Shown here one piece after another: positions 1 to 10,384 of a stretch of 64,000 nt of DNA. The notes under the pieces are model-generated. The model saw only the letters and a program-made list of their open reading frames with translations. It was not told the origin of the DNA and searched no databases. Position 1 is the first letter of the stretch. The number at the start of each line of letters is the position of its first letter. The position numbers and the translations under genes are program-made. The stretch is from Acetobacteraceae bacterium H6797 (GTDB taxonomy: Bacteria; Pseudomonadota; Alphaproteobacteria; Acetobacterales; Acetobacteraceae): NCBI GenBank assembly GCA_015223225.1, contig JADFCQ010000003.1:310001-374000 (forward strand), given 5' to 3'.

Positions 1-78
1 GCCGCGTCGGCGCCCGGCCCGATTGAGGGCGCCCGCGCCAATCCCTTCGGCGTCAACAAAGGATTCATGACTCCGTAG
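1..78 (+). CDS. Possible C-terminal end of an unidentified gene
   Basis: Reading frame 1 is open from the window edge and ends at a TAG at 76-78, giving a 25-residue tail rich in Ala, Gly and Pro. It stops 40 bases before the next gene and shares its strand, so it could be the last part of an upstream gene of the same operon. Twenty-five codons are too few to identify a family, and an open frame this short can occur by chance in GC-rich DNA. Confidence 0.3.
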   Translation, partial: AASAPGPIEGARANPFGVNKGFMTP

Positions 79-118
79 CGATGATGCCTCCGAGCTCGTC
101 AGCAGCAGGAGGCTCTGC

Positions 119-709
119 ATGGTTCCGCCGTTTCACAAACGCCAGCTTCTGGTCATCGACCCGAGGGTGCGGGGCTGGCAGGAACTGGCGCTCGGCGCCC
201 ATCCGGGCGTCTCGGTGGTCATGCTGGAACCGGGGCGGGACGGTCTGGCCCAGATCCTCGAGGCGCTCGATGAGGTGGGGCCGGTCAGCGCCGTGCATCT
301 GGTCGATGAGGGCCATCGCGGCCGCCTTCGCCTGGGCGCCACAAGGCTCGATTCCATCACCACCGGCAGTGTCGTGGAGCGGCTGGCGACGATCGGGCGC
401 CGGATTCGCCCCGATGGCGCAGTGATCCTCTGGAGCGAGGCGCTCAGCGCCGATTCGGCCGGCTTCACCCTGCTCTCCCGCCTTGCCCGCGCCATTGGGC
501 GTGATGTGGTCACGGCAGGCGAATTGCTGGGTGACCCGCTGGCCGAGCAGGATTGGATGGCGGTGGTGAATGGCCCGCTCTGCATCTGCCCGGCCGATGC
601 GGTGCTGCCCGGCGCCCTGGCGCGTTTCCAGGCGCTGCATGCCGCGCCGCCGCCGCGCGAGAGAAGGGTCGTCCAGGCCGAGACGCGGTATGTCCCCTTC
701 TGCTTCTGA
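119..709 (+). CDS. DUF4347-like domain protein with altered motif residues
   Basis: A 196-residue protein with no signal peptide. The start is set by AGGAGG at 107-112, six bases before the ATG. The order of motifs matches DUF4347: an N-terminal LLVIDP strand (about 9-14), DGLAQILEAL (about 41-50), a GRLRLG turn (about 68-73), IRPDGAVILW (about 96-105) and a closing LAEQDW stretch. In usual members the turn carries SHG and the later strand ends in a Gly-Cys pair. Here those places read DEG and SE, so the His and the Cys both appear to be Glu. DUF4347 is better known from the front of very large surface proteins; here it stands alone. The next gene, GvpL/GvpF-like, overlaps this one by 20 bases, which suggests linked translation. 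Family call by motif reading; role unknown. Confidence 0.6.
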   Translation: MVPPFHKRQLLVIDPRVRGWQELALGAHPGVSVVMLEPGRDGLAQILEALDEVGPVSAVHLVDEGHRGRLRLGATRLDSITTGSVVERLATIGRRIRPDGAVILWSEALSADSAGFTLLSRLARAIGRDVVTAGELLGDPLAEQDWMAVVNGPLCICPADAVLPGALARFQALHAAPPPRERRVVQAETRYVPFCF

Positions 710-1436
710 GGGGCAGAGCCTGGAGGTTCACGCCCTGCTGCCGCTGGATTTCCGGCTCCCGTCGCGCCTTGCTGGGCTGCGGCTCGTGCCGGGGCGGCGG
801 ATCGCGGCGCTGGTCGGCATCGACCACGCGCCCGAGGAAGAGACGCGGGAGGAGGCCTTGGCCCGGCACCGCGAGGTCTGCGCCGCCGTTTCCAAGCTCG
901 GCGCCTGCATCCCCTTGCCCTGCGGCCTCGTCTTCCCCGCCGCGGCACCGCTCCACGCTTGGCTCTCCCAGCGCGAGACGGCCTTCGAGCGCGCGCTGGA
1001 GGATGTGGCGGGCTGCGAGGAATGGGTGGTGACGCTGGTCGAGAATGCCCAATCCCACGGTGCCTGGCTCGCCGCGCGCGATCCGGGGTTGGCGCGGATG
1101 GAGAGCGGGGCCGTCGACAAGGCCAAGCTCGGTCGGCTTGCCGCCGCGCAGGAAGCGGCGCGCCAGGCTCGGCGCGGCGTGATCGCGGCGCGGGTCGAGG
1201 GCGCGCTCTCTGCGCTGAGCAAGGCGGGATCGCGCGAGCGGCCGGCGGGGCAGGAAGGGGCCGGGCAGGCGGGGCGGCAGAGCTGGTCGGTGCTGGTGCC
1301 GGCCGAATCGGTGATGACACTTCGCTTGGCGCTGGCCGCCGAGGCGAAGGGGCTGGCGGGCACGGGCCTGCTGCTCGACATCGCCGAATCGCTGCCGGCC
1401 TATCGCTTCGCCCGCGGCGTCACCCACGACGCCTGA
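690..1436 (+). CDS. GvpL/GvpF-like protein
   Basis: About 248 residues starting at the ATG at 690, inside the end of the DUF4347-like gene; a longer frame back to 570 only adds Arg-rich shadow sequence. The layout follows gas-vesicle GvpL/GvpF: an N-terminal strand, a helix with LARHREVC (about 56-63), IPLPCGLVF (about 73-81) in place of the usual LPMRFGT, a helix then CEEWVVTLV, a long Ala/Arg-rich helix (about 135-185), and a C-terminal ESLPAYRFA where the family has GPLPPYSF. GvpF/L proteins help assemble the gas-vesicle shell. No gvpA, gvpN or other vesicle gene is in the window, so the role may differ. Fold call moderate, function open. Confidence 0.5.
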   Translation: MSPSASEGQSLEVHALLPLDFRLPSRLAGLRLVPGRRIAALVGIDHAPEEETREEALARHREVCAAVSKLGACIPLPCGLVFPAAAPLHAWLSQRETAFERALEDVAGCEEWVVTLVENAQSHGAWLAARDPGLARMESGAVDKAKLGRLAAAQEAARQARRGVIAARVEGALSALSKAGSRERPAGQEGAGQAGRQSWSVLVPAESVMTLRLALAAEAKGLAGTGLLLDIAESLPAYRFARGVTHDA

Positions 1437-1488
1437 GCGGCGGGAGGCGGGGCGCACTCCCTTCTAGATCCTCCAACGAGACGGACAA

Positions 1489-1526
1489 CAAAAAACCCGG
1501 CGAGACCGAAGTCTTGCCGGGTTTTG
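1489..1526. terminator. Bidirectional intrinsic terminator
   Basis: An 11-bp stem (1496-1506 with 1511-1521, one G-U pair) closes a CGAA tetraloop. It is flanked by an A-run on the left and TTTT on the right, so it can end the GvpL-like gene on the plus strand and tRNA-Asn on the minus strand. Confidence 0.8.
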
Positions 1527-1528
1527 AT

Positions 1529-1604
1529 TGGCTCCCTGAGTAGGACTCGAACCTACGACCGAGCGATTAACAGTCGCTTGCTCTACCAACTGAGCTATCA
1601 GGGA
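1529..1604 (-). tRNA. tRNA-Asn (GTT)
   Basis: A full cloverleaf is readable on the minus strand: acceptor TCCCTGA/TCAGGGA, D-arm, anticodon stem AGCGA/TCGCT around loop CTGTTAA giving anticodon GTT, and T-loop TTCGAGT. Discriminator G is followed by an encoded CCA. The terminator follows within a few bases. Confidence 0.97.
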
Positions 1605-1704
1605 TCAGCGGTGAGGCGCCTTCTAAGCAGTTTGAGGCGCCAAGAAAAGCCCCTTTTCGCATTGTTTCGATCCAGTTCTTGGATCGCTACCCCGCGAGAA
1701 GAAC

Positions 1705-1778
1705 TGGAGGTCCGGAGCGGAATCGAACCGCTGTAGAGGGTTTTGCAGACCCTTGCCTGACCACTCGGCCACCGGACC
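1705..1778 (-). tRNA. tRNA-Cys (GCA)
   Basis: Minus-strand cloverleaf with acceptor GGTCCGG/CCGGACC, anticodon stem AGGGT/ACCCT and loop CTGCAAA, so the anticodon is GCA. The discriminator is T, as expected for tRNA-Cys, and CCA is encoded. It lies 100 bases upstream of tRNA-Asn in the same direction and may share a transcript with it. Confidence 0.97.
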
Positions 1779-1968
1779 ACCCGGGAGTCGCGGCATCCCT
1801 TTCGGGTCACCGTGCTCCGGGCGCGCTGTATGGGTCGCAATGGCGGTGCGGTCAAGCACCCGATGGCGCGGCGGGCATTCTGGGCGGCCATGCGGCAGGC
1901 GAGGGGCAGTGGCGCCAGGCTTCCCGTTTTCCCGTGGCTGGGGCGGCCTCGCGGCCATGCCTTGCTGC

Positions 1969-1996
1969 TTGGCCCTGCGCGGGGGCGGATTTATAA
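1969..1996 (+). promoter_or_regulatory. Candidate sigma-70 promoter for the PCMT-like gene
   Basis: TTGGCC (1969-1974) and TTATAA (1991-1996) are separated by 16 bases, about 30 bases before the start codon. The -10 element lies in a short AT-rich island within GC-rich sequence. Called by eye only. Confidence 0.4.
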
Positions 1997-2029
1997 GCGT
2001 CGCAACCGACTTGAATTGGAGCAGGCGTG

Positions 2030-2683
2030 ATGGATTGGGCCGCAACCCGTAAGTGGATGGTCGATGGCCAGCTCCGGCCGAACAAGGTCACCAATGGCCG
2101 CCTCCTGGAGGCGATGCATGAGCTGCCGCGCGAGGATTTCGTGCCGGCTGCCTTCGCCGCGCGCGCCTATGCCGATGCGGATGTCCCGCTGATCGACGGC
2201 CGCGCCTTGGCCAAGCCGATGACCTTCGCGCGTCTGGTGCAGCTTGCCGATGTGAAGCCCGGCGAGAAGGTTCTGCTGGTGGGCGCCAATACCGGCTACG
2301 GCGCCGTCGTCCTCGCCCGGATGGGGGCCGTGGTGACGGCGCTGGAGAGCGATGCCGGCCTCTTGGCCATGGCTCGCGGCATGTTGGCGAAATTCCCCGA
2401 GATGGGCGTCACCCTGGCGCAAGGGCCGCTGACCGAAGGGCACGCCGATGGCGCGCCTTATGATCTCGTCCTCATCGAGGGCATGGTGGAGGCCATTCCG
2501 GCGGCGCTGGTGGGACAGATCGCGGAGGGCGGGCGCCTTGTCGCCGTGCGCCGCCAGCCGGGCCGCGTGCCCTCCGCGATCATCGGGCATCGCCTCGGTG
2601 GTGGCTTGACGGTCACAGAGGCCTTCGATCTTTCGGCCCCGCTATTGTCTGCGTTCCTTCGCGTTCCAAGCTTCAGCCTTTGA
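2030..2683 (+). CDS. Protein-L-isoaspartate O-methyltransferase family protein
   Basis: 217 residues from the ATG at 2030, with GGAG at 2018-2021; a GTG directly before it is the alternative start. The family repairs isoaspartyl residues using S-adenosylmethionine. The N-terminal half follows the family (VDGQLRPNKVT, then a LPREDFVP stretch), and the SAM-binding motif I reads LLVGANTGYGA (about 82-92), a departure from the usual E-I-G-T-G-S-G-Y. An acidic ALESD follows at the end of the next strand. The gene lies directly upstream of tolC, a known arrangement in alphaproteobacteria, where this divergent copy is usually annotated only at family level. True isoaspartyl repair activity is therefore unproven. 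Confidence 0.8.
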   Translation: MDWAATRKWMVDGQLRPNKVTNGRLLEAMHELPREDFVPAAFAARAYADADVPLIDGRALAKPMTFARLVQLADVKPGEKVLLVGANTGYGAVVLARMGAVVTALESDAGLLAMARGMLAKFPEMGVTLAQGPLTEGHADGAPYDLVLIEGMVEAIPAALVGQIAEGGRLVAVRRQPGRVPSAIIGHRLGGGLTVTEAFDLSAPLLSAFLRVPSFSL

Positions 2684-2822
2684 GGCCCGGCACCAGCCGG
2701 TCTTTATGAGTCTCTTAAGGCTCCAGACCTATGACGGGCCTGGGGCAATCTATTCCAACCGGTCGCCGGGAGGTGCGGAGTGTCCATGACTCTCGCACCG
2801 TGACCCGCGCCGAACAGGAGAT

Positions 2823-4241
2823 ATGCAGCTGATGCCGCGCCATCGTGCCAAGCTCGCCGCCCTGATGCTCGGCCTAGGGCCGGTCGTCGCCCTCGCTACT
2901 TCCGCCCATGCCCAGACGCTCACCGAAGCGCTCTCCATGGCCTATAACAACAACCCGACGCTTCAAACGGCTCGCGCACAGCTGCGTGTGGTCGACGAAA
3001 ACGTGCCACAGGCCCTGTCCGGCTGGCGCCCGAGCGTCGTGTTGAACGGCAGTGCAGGCTACACCGATTCGAATTACCGTCAGTTCAGTTCGGCCCTCGG
3101 CCAAGGCGTGCAGAGCGACTATTCCCGCTCGCCCCTCAGCGGCAATGCCACCGTCACGCAGCCGCTCTATCGCGGCGGCCGCACCGTCGCCTCGACCCGC
3201 CGCGCTGAGAACCAGGTCTTCGCCCAGCGTGCCCGCCTACTCGGCACAGAGCAGCAGGTGTTTCAAGACACCGTCACGGCCTATGCCACCGTGATCCGCG
3301 ACCAGGAAACGCTGCGGCTCAATATCAACAATATCCAGGTTCTGCAGCGCCAGCTCGATGCGACCAACGAGCGCTTCCGTGTGGGCGAGATCACCCGCAC
3401 CGACGTGGCCCAGGCGGAATCGCGCCTCGCCGGCGCCCGCTCCAGCCGCGCCAGCGCCGAGGGCAATCTTCAGACGAGCCGCGCGACCTTCCAACGCCTC
3501 GTTGGTGTGGCGCCGCAAAACCTCGTTGCGCCGCAGCCGCTCCGGCCGCCCGTGAATAGCGCCACCGAGGCGGCGCAGACGGCGGCGGCCAATAACCCCG
3601 CCGTGGTCGCTGCCCTCTTCGATGAGGCCGCGGCGCGCCAATATGTCGATGTGCAGATGGCGGCCCTGCTGCCCCAGGCCAATCTCCAGGGCCAGGTCTT
3701 CCGCAACGACAATCCGACTACGCCGCATAGCCGCCTTACGGGCCAGTCCATAACGGCCTCCGTGCAGGTGCCCATCTACCAGGGCGGTGCAGAGCACTCG
3801 GCCGTGCGTCAGGCGCGGCAGGATGCGGTGCGCCTGCGCCAGGTGGTCGATGATCAGCGCCGTGCCGCCGCGCAGCAGGCGACCCAGGCTTGGGAGACGC
3901 TGCAGGCCGCCCGCGCCCAGGTCGAGAGCACCCGCTCGCAGATCCGCGCCGCCGAGATCGCCCTCGATGGCGTGCAGCGCGAGGCCGTGGTCGGCAGCCG
4001 CACCACGCTCGATGTGCTGAACCAGGAGCAGGAACTGCTCAATGCCCGTGTCAGCCTCGTGCAGGCTCTGTCGAACCTTGTGACGGCCAGCTACTCGCTG
4101 ACCCAGGCTGTCGGCCGCCTCACGGCGAAGGATCTGGCCCTGCCGGTGCAGACCTATAACGTCGAGGCCTATTACACCGCGGTGCGCGATCGCTGGGCTG
4201 GGCTCGGCGACTATGCCAGCGCCTCGCCCGGGAGGAACTGA
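2823..4241 (+). CDS. tolC: TolC-family outer membrane efflux channel
   Basis: 472 residues. AGGAG at 2817-2821 fixes the start. A signal peptide ends at AHA-QT (about residues 27-29). Two repeated OEP halves follow: TLTEALSMAYNNNPTLQTARAQL opens the first, and the second opens near residue 240. Both carry the long Ala/Gln-rich coiled-coil helices of the periplasmic tunnel, and LYRGGRT and IYQGGAEHS are the paired strand-turn motifs. The protein forms a trimeric outer-membrane exit duct for type I secretion and RND/MFS efflux pumps. No pump partner is adjacent. Five bases separate its stop from popZ, so the two are likely co-transcribed. Confidence 0.95.
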   Translation: MQLMPRHRAKLAALMLGLGPVVALATSAHAQTLTEALSMAYNNNPTLQTARAQLRVVDENVPQALSGWRPSVVLNGSAGYTDSNYRQFSSALGQGVQSDYSRSPLSGNATVTQPLYRGGRTVASTRRAENQVFAQRARLLGTEQQVFQDTVTAYATVIRDQETLRLNINNIQVLQRQLDATNERFRVGEITRTDVAQAESRLAGARSSRASAEGNLQTSRATFQRLVGVAPQNLVAPQPLRPPVNSATEAAQTAAANNPAVVAALFDEAAARQYVDVQMAALLPQANLQGQVFRNDNPTTPHSRLTGQSITASVQVPIYQGGAEHSAVRQARQDAVRLRQVVDDQRRAAAQQATQAWETLQAARAQVESTRSQIRAAEIALDGVQREAVVGSRTTLDVLNQEQELLNARVSLVQALSNLVTASYSLTQAVGRLTAKDLALPVQTYNVEAYYTAVRDRWAGLGDYASASPGRN

Positions 4242-4246
4242 GGATT

Positions 4247-4933
4247 ATGACGGCGGTTTCGGCTTCGGCAGGCGGCAAGGCCCCAGCGGCTGACCCGACG
4301 ATGGAGGATATTCTCGCCTCCATCCGTCGCATCCTGAACGAGGATGAGACTGCGCCCGCCAGCGGGGCTGCCACAGTGCCTGAAGCCGCTCAGACGTCGG
4401 AGGGTCCGCTGATCCTGACCGAGGAGATGATGGTGCCCTCCACGACCGAGGCCAAGACCACCGCCGATACCCTGGCCGCAGCCGAGGCCCCCAAGGCCGC
4501 GAGCGAGCCCATGTCGGCCGCCGATATCGCCGCGCTCTTCGATGAGCCGGCGCCGGCGCCCGCAACCGTGCAGCCCGTGGCTCAGGCCGCCGATGTCGAG
4601 TCGACACCCGTGCCCATGCCGATACCGGTGGCCCTGCCTGTCGAGATGCCCCCGGAACCCGAGCCGGTAAAGACCAGCACGGCCGAGGTCTCCGAGGCGC
4701 TCCTGGGTGCCACGGCGGCGGCGGCGGCCACGGCTGCCGTCTCGCAGCTCATGCGCACCGTTGCGGCGGAGCGCAGCGCCAGCGTCTATCGCGGCGGCCC
4801 AAGCATCGAGGATGTGGTGCGCGAGGAAATTCGCCCGCTGCTGAAGGACTGGCTCAATACCAATCTGCCGCCCATGGTCGAGCGGCTGGTGCGGGCGGAG
4901 ATCGAGCGCGTGGTCGGCCGCAGCGCCGGCTGA
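4247..4933 (+). CDS. popZ: PopZ/DUF2497 polar organizing protein
   Basis: 228 residues with the two conserved ends of PopZ: an N-terminal short helix at about 15-28 (ADPTMEDILASIRRIL) and a C-terminal helical block at about 185-226 (SIEDVVREEIRPLLKDWL, then LPPMVERLVRAEIERVV). Between them is a long acidic Pro/Ala/Glu-rich disordered linker. In Caulobacter PopZ forms a polar condensate that tethers the chromosome origin and recruits cell-cycle regulators through its N-terminal helix. The linker here is longer than in the Caulobacter protein (about 177 residues), so spacing rather than sequence seems conserved. Co-transcribed with tolC. In many alphaproteobacteria valS follows; here it does not. 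Confidence 0.9.
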   Translation: MTAVSASAGGKAPAADPTMEDILASIRRILNEDETAPASGAATVPEAAQTSEGPLILTEEMMVPSTTEAKTTADTLAAAEAPKAASEPMSAADIAALFDEPAPAPATVQPVAQAADVESTPVPMPIPVALPVEMPPEPEPVKTSTAEVSEALLGATAAAAATAAVSQLMRTVAAERSASVYRGGPSIEDVVREEIRPLLKDWLNTNLPPMVERLVRAEIERVVGRSAG

Positions 4934-5100
4934 GCCTTCGACGGAAAGAGTCCGCGGCGGTGGAGATGTGGCCAGCCTGAGCGCCCGAGAAAGCTCGTGG
5001 CCCTGGGCGTGATGCTGTCGGCTGAGAGGCGCGCGCACCGCAGAGCCCAGGTCGCGAGCGAGGCTGCGAAGAGATCGGCCGCAGCGCCGCCTGAGCGTCC

Positions 5101-5136
5101 AAAAAAGGCCCGCCGCCATTGGCGCGGGCCTTTTCC
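5101..5136. terminator. Intrinsic terminator between popZ and a Bug gene
   Basis: GGCCCG/CGGGCC outer stem with an inner CGCC-ATT-GGCG stem, flanked by six A on the left and TTTT on the right. It can serve both converging genes. Confidence 0.8.
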
Positions 5137-5140
5137 ATAC

Positions 5141-6118
5141 CTACTCCAGCTTGATGTCGAGCTCGCGGATCTTGCGGCCCCAGAAGGCATTCTCCTCCCG
5201 GACGGCGGTGTAGAAGACGTCGCGCGGCCGAACCGGCGCGGGCTCCAGCCCATCCTGTTCGAGGCGGCCGGCGAAGCGCGGCTCGGCAGCGGCCTTGCGC
5301 GCGGCGGCCTCCAGCCGGTCCAGCTCACCCTTCGGCGTGCCGGCGGGGGCGAAAATGCCGTGCCAGCCGGTGATGGTCACGCCCGGCAGGCCGCCCTCGA
5401 TGAGCGTCGGCACATCGGGGATCGCGCCCATGCGGTGGTCACCCGTGACGGCCAGCGCCCGCAGGCGGCCTTCCTTGGCGAGCTGAATGGCGGGCGGGGG
5501 CGAAGAGAAGTTCATGGTGATGCGCCCCGCCACCACGTCGAGCAGCGCCGGGCCCGTGCCGCGATAGGGCACATGCTCCATCTCGATCTTGGTGGCCTCG
5601 GAGAAGAGGACACCGGCGAGATGGTTGGCATTGCCGACGCCGCCGGAGGAATAGGTCAGCTCACCCGGCTTGCGGGCACGCGCATAGGCGATCAGCTCCT
5701 GCAGGTTCTTCACCGGCAGGCGCGGGTCGATCACCAGCACGTATTGATAGGAGGTCACCTGCGCCACCGGGGCCAGGGCGTTGACCAGGTCGAAATTGTC
5801 GCTCTTCTGCAGATGCGGGTTCACGACCAGATTGGTCGAGACGGCGAAGAGCAGCGTCGTGCCATCGGGGCGCGAGCGCGCCACGCCCACCGAGCCGATA
5901 TGGCCGGCCGCGCCGCCGCGATTCTCCACCACCACGGTCTGGCCGAGCGCCTCGCTCAGCCCCTGGGCGAATTCGCGGGCGGTGAGATCGGTGCCGCCCC
6001 CAGGGGCATAGGGCACGACCATCACGATGGGGCGGGTCTGCTGGGCGGCGGCGATGCCGCTGTTGATGAAGGGCGCTGCGAGGCCGGAGCCGAGCAGGAG
6101 GCGGCGCTGAATAGCCAT
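5141..6118 (-). CDS. Bug/TctC-family periplasmic binding protein
   Basis: 325 residues from the ATG at 6118; a longer frame to 6163 lacks a signal-peptide-like start. An N-terminal RR followed by a hydrophobic stretch and AAA-QQ marks an exported protein. The mature part shows Bug landmarks: VVPYAPGGGTDLTAREFA near the front, VVVENRGGAAGHIG, PDGTTLL, HVPYRGTGPALLDVVAGRI and RALAVTG. These proteins bind organic acids for tripartite tricarboxylate transporters; the ligand cannot be read from sequence. No tctA or tctB membrane gene is near. It converges on popZ and lies downstream of secA's terminator. The usual second-lobe landmark is present, so the gene looks intact. Confidence 0.92.
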   Translation of the reverse strand: MAIQRRLLLGSGLAAPFINSGIAAAQQTRPIVMVVPYAPGGGTDLTAREFAQGLSEALGQTVVVENRGGAAGHIGSVGVARSRPDGTTLLFAVSTNLVVNPHLQKSDNFDLVNALAPVAQVTSYQYVLVIDPRLPVKNLQELIAYARARKPGELTYSSGGVGNANHLAGVLFSEATKIEMEHVPYRGTGPALLDVVAGRITMNFSSPPPAIQLAKEGRLRALAVTGDHRMGAIPDVPTLIEGGLPGVTITGWHGIFAPAGTPKGELDRLEAAARKAAAEPRFAGRLEQDGLEPAPVRPRDVFYTAVREENAFWGRKIRELDIKLE

Positions 6119-6283
6119 GGAGATTTCCCGGGGTAAGGGGCTGAAACGTGAAAAGGCCGGCACAAGGCCAGCCCCTTAGGTGTCGGATCAGTCCATCCGG
6201 TTTTTGCCGGTGGGGTCATTTCCTCGGTCGCGGTCTTGGCGCCGCTATCGGTTACCCTATGAGACAATTCGGTCGTTGAATAT

Positions 6284-6313
6284 GAAAAAAGGGTAAGATT
6301 TCCATCTTACCCT
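6284..6313 (-). terminator. secA intrinsic terminator
   Basis: A perfect 10-bp stem (6290-6299 with 6304-6313) around TTCC. On the minus strand it is followed by a run of T (6285-6290 as A on the plus strand), 28 bases past the secA stop. Confidence 0.85.
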
Positions 6314-6340
6314 CTTTCCCGATCCTGATGCCGTGCCCCG

Positions 6341-9076
<2,736 letters not shown>

Positions 9077-9391
9077 ATGTATCGGGTTCTCCGGGCACCG
9101 CCCCCTTCCGCTGGCGAAAGGGCGCGGCCGCGCCATCCGGGACGGACGGCGGCGAAAGACGTCGGCGCACAGATAGGGCGGGGAGGGGAAAGGGTCAACG
9201 AAGGCGGGGCGAGAATCAAGGTATTCTGCCACGCTGCCGCGAGCGGAGGGCCGTGGCGCTTGTCCCGCCCCCTGGCTTCCTCCATTGTCCGCGGCCGAGA
9301 GCAAGCCCGGCCGGGTCCCGTGCCCGCCGCGGCTGGATGTTCGCCAAACAACAGGCCAGGGCCTGCGCGCCCTGGCCAGACAAGGCTAGTC
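9077..9391. other. Divergent intergenic region, secA / parvulin gene
   Basis: 315 bases without a credible gene. It holds the secA promoter on the minus strand. Frames crossing it are GC-rich shadows that continue from the two neighbours. No repeat or structured RNA was seen. Confidence 0.7.
9170..9198 (-). promoter_or_regulatory. secA: Candidate sigma-70 promoter of secA
   Basis: On the minus strand TTGACC (9193-9198) and TATCTG (9170-9175) are 17 bases apart. This would start transcription near 9163, leaving an untranslated leader of roughly 85 bases. The spacing is ideal and the -35 matches five of six consensus bases. Confidence 0.55.
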
Positions 9392-10345
9392 ATGCGCCGC
9401 GCCCATATCGTTCTGACGCTCCTCGCCCTGGCGGGCCCGGCCCTGGCCCAGGGCACCCCGCCGCCCGCCGCCGCCCCTGCGCCCGCCGCCGGCCTTGCCC
9501 CCGGCGCGCCCAATCCCGTCGTGGCCAAGGTCGATGGCGATGAGATTCGCCTCTCCGATCTGGTGGAAGCGGCCGATACCCTGCCTGACCAGCTCCGCAG
9601 CACGCCCCCGCAGGTGCTGCTGCCCATGATCCTGGACCAGCTGATCGCCCAGAAGGCGCTCGTCGCCCAGGCGCGCCGCCAGGGGCTGGACAAGGATGAG
9701 GAGGTTCGCCGCCGCATCCAGCGCGCCGAGGAGCAGGAGCTGCAGCAGGCCATGGTGCAGCGCGAGGTGCTGCCGATGGTGACCGAGGATGCGGTGAAGG
9801 CCCGCTATGACCGCGACATCGCCAATCGCCCGCCCGAGGAGGAGGTGCATGCCCGCCACATCCTCGTCGCCAGCGAGGCCGAGGCGAAGCAGGTTCTGGC
9901 CGAGGTGCGCCGCCCCGGCGCGAATTTCGCTGATATCGCCAAGCGCCGCTCCGCTGACCCCGGCGCCAGCAACGGCGGCGACTTGGGCTTCTTCAAGAAG
10001 GGCGACATGGTGCCGGAATTCGCCAATGCCGCCTTCGCCCTGAAGCCGGGCGAGATCAGCGCCGCCCCCGTTCAGTCGCCCTTCGGCTGGCACATCATCA
10101 AGGTGGAGGAGCGCCGCACGGCCCCGCCGCCGCGCTATGAAGAGGTGCGCGACCAGCTCCGCTCCGCGATGCTGGAAGAGGCCGTGGGCCAGGTGGTGGA
10201 GCGCGCCAAGGCGACCGCCCAGGTCCAGCGCTTCAACCTCGATGGTTCGCCGGTCGGCGGCGCTACCCCGCCCGCGCCCGGCAGCCTGCTCAACGGCGCC
10301 CAGCCGCCCGCCCCGGCCTCGCCGCCGGCCCCGGCGCGCCGCTGA
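9392..10345 (+). CDS. Parvulin-type peptidyl-prolyl isomerase (PrsA/SurA-like)
   Basis: 317 residues. Residues 1-20 are a signal peptide ending ALA-QG, followed by a Pro/Ala linker. The SurA-like helical part (about 45-135) carries VAKVDGDEIRLSDL and LDQLIAQKAL. The rotamase domain (about 148-245) has VHARHILVASEAEAKQVL, FADIAKRRSADPGASNGGDLGFF and PFGWHIIKVEE. A Pro/Ala-rich tail closes the protein. It should act in the periplasm on newly exported proteins, which fits its position diverging from secA. The gap to argJ is 39 bases, so co-transcription is likely. Confidence 0.93.
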   Translation: MRRAHIVLTLLALAGPALAQGTPPPAAAPAPAAGLAPGAPNPVVAKVDGDEIRLSDLVEAADTLPDQLRSTPPQVLLPMILDQLIAQKALVAQARRQGLDKDEEVRRRIQRAEEQELQQAMVQREVLPMVTEDAVKARYDRDIANRPPEEEVHARHILVASEAEAKQVLAEVRRPGANFADIAKRRSADPGASNGGDLGFFKKGDMVPEFANAAFALKPGEISAAPVQSPFGWHIIKVEERRTAPPPRYEEVRDQLRSAMLEEAVGQVVERAKATAQVQRFNLDGSPVGGATPPAPGSLLNGAQPPAPASPPAPARR

Positions 10346-10384
10346 TCTCCGCAACACCGATCCACGCTTCACGGACCACGAATT

